DNA of 64,000 nucleotides. Source: Nectonema munidae (Eukaryota > Nematomorpha > Nectonematoida > Nectonematidae). Each line of letters starts with the position of its first letter. The first letter of the stretch is position 1. The stretch spans positions 21,518 to 85,517 of the forward strand of contig JAUIRK010000635.1 of assembly GCA_030549495.1 (NCBI GenBank), given 5' to 3'. Below are positions 59,465 through 64,000 of this stretch, piece after piece. The notes under the pieces are model-generated. The model did not search any database and was not told the origin of the DNA. It was given only the letters and a program-made list of their open reading frames with translations. The translations under genes were made by a program, and so were the position numbers.

Positions 59465-60660
59465 TTTTTTGAAGGTTGGCCTTAATATTTTTACTTAATT
59501 TATTTTATAAGTTCATCCTCTATTATATTTAACTTTTTCAAGGCGGATCTTTGCTTTATCTGTAAGAAATTTAACTTGTTTCCTTAATTCTTTATTATAA
59601 GTTCATATTAAATATTTTTAAGGTTGATCTTTGCTCTCGCTGTAACAAACTTTACTTTTTACTGATTTTTCCTATAATTACGTTAAAAATTTTTAAGGTT
59701 GACCTTTGCTTTCTGTGTCAGGAACTTAAATTTTTTACTTATTTTTTTTCATAAGTTCATTCAACTTTTTTTGAAGGTCAATCTTTAATTGTCTGTAAAC
59801 TTTTTTATCATCCCCTATTATATTAAACTTTTTTAAGGCGGATCCTTGCTTTATTTGTAAGAAATTAAAATTTTTCTTTAATTCTTTTTTATAAGTTTAT
59901 ATTAAACATTTTTAAAGGTTGATCTTTGCTCTCTCTGTAACAAAATTTACTTTTTACTTATATTTCCTTATAATTACGTTAAAAAATTTTTTAAGGCTGA
60001 CTTTTGCTTTAGGAACTTAAATTTTTTATTTATTTATTTTCATAAGTTCATTCAACTTTTTTGGAAGGTCAATGTTTGCTTTTCTGTATACTTTTTATAA
60101 TTTCATCCCCTATTATATTAAACTTTTTTCAAGACTGATCTTTGCTTTTTCTGTAAGATTAATATTTTTACTTAATTTATTTTTTCATTTGCTTTCTGTG
60201 TAAGGAACTTAAATTTTTTACTTATTTTTTTTCATAAGTTCATTCAACTTTTTTTGAAGGTCAATCTTTAATTTTCTGTAAACTTTTTTATCATCCCCTA
60301 TTATATTAAACTCAAGGCAGATCTTTGCTTTATCTGTAAGAAATTAAAATTTTTTCTTTAATTCTTTTTATAAGTTCAATTTTTAAAGGTTGATCTTTGC
60401 TCTCTCTGTAACAAACTTTACTTTTTGCTTATATTTCCCTATAATTACGTTAAAAAAATTTTAAGATTGACCTTTGCTTTCTGTGTCAGGAACTTAAATT
60501 TTTTATTTTTTTTTTTTTCATAAGTTCATTCAACTTTTTTTGAAGGTCAATCTTTGCTTTTCTGTAAACTTTTTTCAAGGCTGATCTCTGCTTTATCTGT
60601 AAGAAATTTAACTTTTTTCCTTAATTCTTTATTATAAGTTCATATTAAATATTTTTTTAA
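59465..60660 (+). repeat. Higher-order tandem repeat of four related monomers
   Basis: Monomers of 60-80 bp all start near AAGG..GATCTTTGCTT. Type A: GGATCTTTGCTTTATCTGTA at about 59540, 59835, 60312, 60577. Type B: GATCTTTGCTCTCTCTGTAA at about 59620, 59915, 60385. Type C: GACCTTTGCTTTCTGTGTCA at about 59695, (59992), (60188), 60462. Type D: AAGGTCAATCTTTAATT at about 59773, 60064, 60258, 60542. The order A-B-C-D repeats with a period of about 295 bp, with some monomers deleted. Confidence 0.9.
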
Positions 60661-60664
60661 GATT

Positions 60665-62325
60665 TTATAATAAATCAAGCTCAAGTAATTTCAAAATCAA
60701 CTCTTAAAACAACTTTTTTTACCATATTCGTATTTGTTACCTTACTTAACTTTTAACAAAATTAATGATCAATAATTATTCTGAAAGTATTTTATCTAAA
60801 AACAGTTTTATATAATGTCTCTTTCTTATTTCAGTGTATTCAAAATTTTGTGAAAAATGATAAGAAATATAGAAAATTATCTGATTTCACTTTTTAAATT
60901 TTTTTCTAATTCAATATTCCTGTATTCGTTTATTCCGGTAAGATAATAAAAGTTTTTAATATTGCAAGTAACAAGAAATCGATGAATGTAGAAAGTTAAA
61001 AAGTATTTAGGTATGGAACTTATGATTAATTTTTTCATCAATTTCATGAATCGCTTTAATTTTTTTTCAGATTTTTATTTATCAGGATGAATTGTGTTTA
61101 GTCAAATAAGAACTCTGTAAAAGTCTTCGTAGTTCTGAAAACTCTTCAATTTTTATTTTTTGTTTTCTCTTACACAATTATTTAGTGTACTATTATTCGT
61201 TTTTATTTTAAAATTTTCATTATTTTCAATAAATCTATTAGGAAAGCCATTTTTATTTAAGATGAAGCATGTTTTTAATTAGAAAACTTTATTAGAAAGT
61301 TTATATTTTATCTTAAAAATTGTTAAACTTAACCAGCTGTTCAAAAAATAGTACAGTGTCTCTCGCCCTAATGAAAGATTCTGCGCTTATGAAGAAATTT
61401 TAAAGTGTCGACCAAAGTATCCAATCATATACAACATGATTAACAAAATTTATTTGAAAACACTTGAATTAAGTTTAGGCAATAATGATCAGCTCGCATT
61501 TTTAATTGTAAGGTTTTTTAATAATACCCGCAACAGATATTAACTAAATTTTCAAGAATAATTATTTTTGTATTCTAAAAACATTTTATACATCAATGAA
61601 GTAAACTGTCTTAACGATAGGCATCGTTTGAAAAGGAAAATTCTTTTGAAAGTGTATTAAAAATTGTTCAAAACTCATTTTTACATAAATTTGGTAATGG
61701 CTTTATACGGAAAAGTGGACTTATTATTTTTGAAAAATTGGAAATCCAGTTTCAAAAATTCTTCTGAAAATCAAATTTTGTGTTAAAGTTTTAAAATTTG
61801 GTACCTTAACAGAAATCATTTTCGTGAAAAAGTCAACATAAAAAACTTGATTCTTTTTATTAAGTTGAGAAATGATAACTTCGAAAGGTAAAAGGTTAAA
61901 AAAATTAATTTTCCTGCACAAATTTAAATGAAAATCTTTAAAAGAATATTTTTTCCAACAAATGATGGGGAAAATAAAAAAAATATTCTTCGAAGTATAT
62001 ATCCAAATGTGGCAATATTTTTGTCAAGAAAATCTTAAAAAAAAAATAATTTTTCACGTAGGCAGATATTTAGGAAATTTTAAAGTCATTGATTTTTAAT
62101 AACTTTGGGAAAATTTTCTTAGTACTAATTTATCTGGCTGGTTTTTGAAATTTTATCAAAATTTATTCGAATTTCGTAAAAAGAGGATTTCTCTTAGGAA
62201 AAAAATTTATTATAATGTATCTATATTATAATATTTATAAAAATTGACAATTTAATAAAATGAAAGTTTTTATATTTAGATATCATTTTAAATTTATCCT
62301 AGCATAATAGTTTATAGATAAACAT
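60665..62325. other. AT-rich stretch, no gene seen
   Basis: No credible ORF. ACAGTGTCTCTCGCCCTAAT near 61352 resembles a single Tigger/pogo-type end but has no partner. Confidence 0.4.
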
Positions 62326-62329
62326 CTAG

Positions 62330-62945
62330 TAGTAAGCTCTCGATAACTCGAGTCGCTGTCCTCATATCTACACATGCTAAATTTTCGTTTAACTCAAAAT
62401 CAGATAGGTGGAATTTTCGGTTAAATCGAAGTAATTCATGCTTTTTCTGATATCAATTTATAACTTAAATTATTCGGGATAAAAATTTCAATGCTATCTG
62501 TGAATTGCAGTTCATCATGTTGCAATATATTTCAGAGGCTTTGAATACAATGTTTTTATTAAAAATCAATAAAAGTGTGAATTACACATGTTTTCATTCA
62601 TTTCGTTGTAAGGCATTTTCAGCGCTGAGATATTTGCAGCCCTATGATTTGCTTTGAATTATTGTACCATATTTTATTATTATCTTTAAGCGTGTGGGCA
62701 CAAAATTTTATGCCCTTTTAAACCTAAATTATCGTAATTTTGTATATATACTCTCGTTATTTTTTTATAAAATAAAATGAATTCAATTTTTTTTGAGGTT
62801 TTGCTCCCTTAAATTTGTACCTGGAAGTATCACAGAACTGCTATTCATTCAAGAAAATATATGATACTGATCATTCGTTTAACTCGAACTTCGGATAACT
62901 TAAAGGATTTTTTCCATCCCAAAGACTCGACTTTTTGGTAGATAT
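62330..62945. mobile_element. Possible Tigger/pogo-like MITE
   Basis: Left AGTAAGCTCTCGATAACTCG with AACTC/TTAAATCGAAGT motifs inside; right side TTCGTTTAACTCGAACTTCG, GATAACTTAAAGG. The right end read in reverse (CCTTTAAGTTATCCGAAGTT) pairs loosely with the left. The (A)TAACTCGA motif family is typical of Tigger ends. Borders uncertain. Confidence 0.4.
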
Positions 62946-63442
62946 TAAAATATTATAAACATTAAAGGTAAGGGTAAACTCCCTTAAAAATTCATTGATG
63001 TTGGTGTAGTTATGTAAAAATAAGTGTTTTAGAAAATATGAAAATATTCAGATAGCTTCTCCGGTGAAAGTAAATTTGTCAGTTAGGTTACATGTGAAAA
63101 TTAATTTACTGACAGATTATACATCATAAAATGGTGTATTAAGTAAATAAATACTATATTTATTGAAAAATTATGCATTTAAAATTTATTATTGTTTTTA
63201 ATTTCGAAATTTCTTGATTTAATAAATTTTTTGACAGGATAGTAATTTTCAAAAAATATCACAATCAGATCTGCAATAAATTGTTTATTAAAATCACGGT
63301 ATATTTGTAGTTAGAAAGATCCAAATGAAAAGAAGTGCTCAGCATATTTAAGAAAGTGATGACAAAAGAAGTGCTCAGTATATTAAGTGAATTAAATTAT
63401 ATCAAAATAAATATATACTTAATTCTGCATACAAGGTGTTAG

Positions 63443-63590
63443 TTAAAACTAGAAATTGTATGTACTCTTGTATTTGATCATCATAACTAAGCGTACACAG
63501 TGTAAAAGACCTCTTTCTTCTATTGAAGTCTCAGTTCCACTTTTGTGTTCAAACTTTGAGGTTTGAATTTGCATCTAGTGGATCGTTAAC
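63443..63590 (-). repeat. Unclassified interspersed repeat, copy 2
   Basis: Reverse complement of 12690-12830 with about 80 percent identity by eye over 130 bp; blocks are listed there. Confidence 0.7.
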
Positions 63591-64000
63591 GCTTATCTTT
63601 GACGAGCTTTATCTATTCTCAAATCAATAATAATAATATAATAAATATATTTTTTATTTGATATTTTGAATAAAGATCATCTTTAAAAACAAAAGAGAAT
63701 AAAAAGATTAAAGAAATTAAAAATTTAACTAAATATTTTTGAAAATTAATTTTTTAAAATGAAAATATATTTTTTTACATAAATTAATTCGCATAGACAT
63801 TATTGCTACCATCGAGGTAACAGAAATGGAAGACAAATCCATAAATTTTGACTTATTATCACTAAAATATAATGTTTTTTTAATATATATAACTTGATTT
63901 GATTTTTTTCTGAATTAGAGACTCGAGTTTTATATATAAGTAAATTTTCACTCTGTTATCTCTTTTCGTTTATTCGAAATCAGGCTTTACTTTTGCAGCT

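Noticed and set aside
1-64000. CRISPR arrays, rRNA genes, true tRNA genes
   Set aside because: None seen; tRNA-like boxes belong to the SINE copies, and tandem arrays lack spacer-repeat structure.

Overview
The window looks like one contig piece from an AT-rich, transposon-crowded invertebrate genome, most likely an arthropod. The evidence is eukaryotic split genes with GT-AG introns, a metazoan SLC5 transporter, CPSF3, a tRNA-derived SINE family, and Tigger, hAT, MULE and piggyBac-like DNA transposons. A copepod such as a sea louse is a guess from general resemblance only; nothing here fixes the species.

Layout. (1) Positions 195-21285 on the minus strand hold 11 exons of a sodium-coupled SLC5 transporter (SMCT/SMVT-like); its last exons lie off the left edge. 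Two introns are only 50 and 55 bp, the rest 0.5-6.5 kb and packed with transposon debris: a Tigger (565-3242), two hAT MITEs with intact 8-bp target duplications (8039-8315 and 11406-11665), SINEs and further hAT ends. (2) 21.3-31 kb is a nested transposon block. A MULE (22934-27707) is interrupted by a 2.15-kb element encoding a Cys-rich candidate DDE protein; a second MULE remnant and a 2.2-kb inverted-repeat element (28713-30914) follow. (3) 33.7-35.1 kb holds a broken LTR-retrotransposon fossil. 35.8-38.9 kb is satellite-like DNA (about 151-bp and 30-bp tandem units) split by an element with poly-G terminal repeats. (4) 39.5-42.5 kb has a second copy of the candidate DDE element between about 200-bp direct repeats. 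(5) 45.6-47.9 kb holds CPSF3 (the CPSF73 endonuclease), minus strand, with a start codon apparently split by a 122-bp intron; a 97-aa ORF of unknown function is divergent from it. (6) 51.4-58.8 kb is another repeat-rich block (mariner-type MITE with a piggyBac-like end inside, SINEs, third copy of the candidate DDE element, a hAT with a BED finger). (7) 59.5-60.7 kb is a higher-order tandem repeat of four related monomers. The rest is AT-rich sequence in which I see no gene.

The only convincing host genes are the SLC5 transporter and CPSF3, plus possibly the small ORF at 48.35 kb; they show no functional link. The best lead for something undescribed is the three-copy element family (25.5, 40.1 and 55.0 kb) with CACAGGTC-type ends. 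A second lead is the recurrence of long poly-G/poly-C runs in transposon ends within an AT-rich genome.
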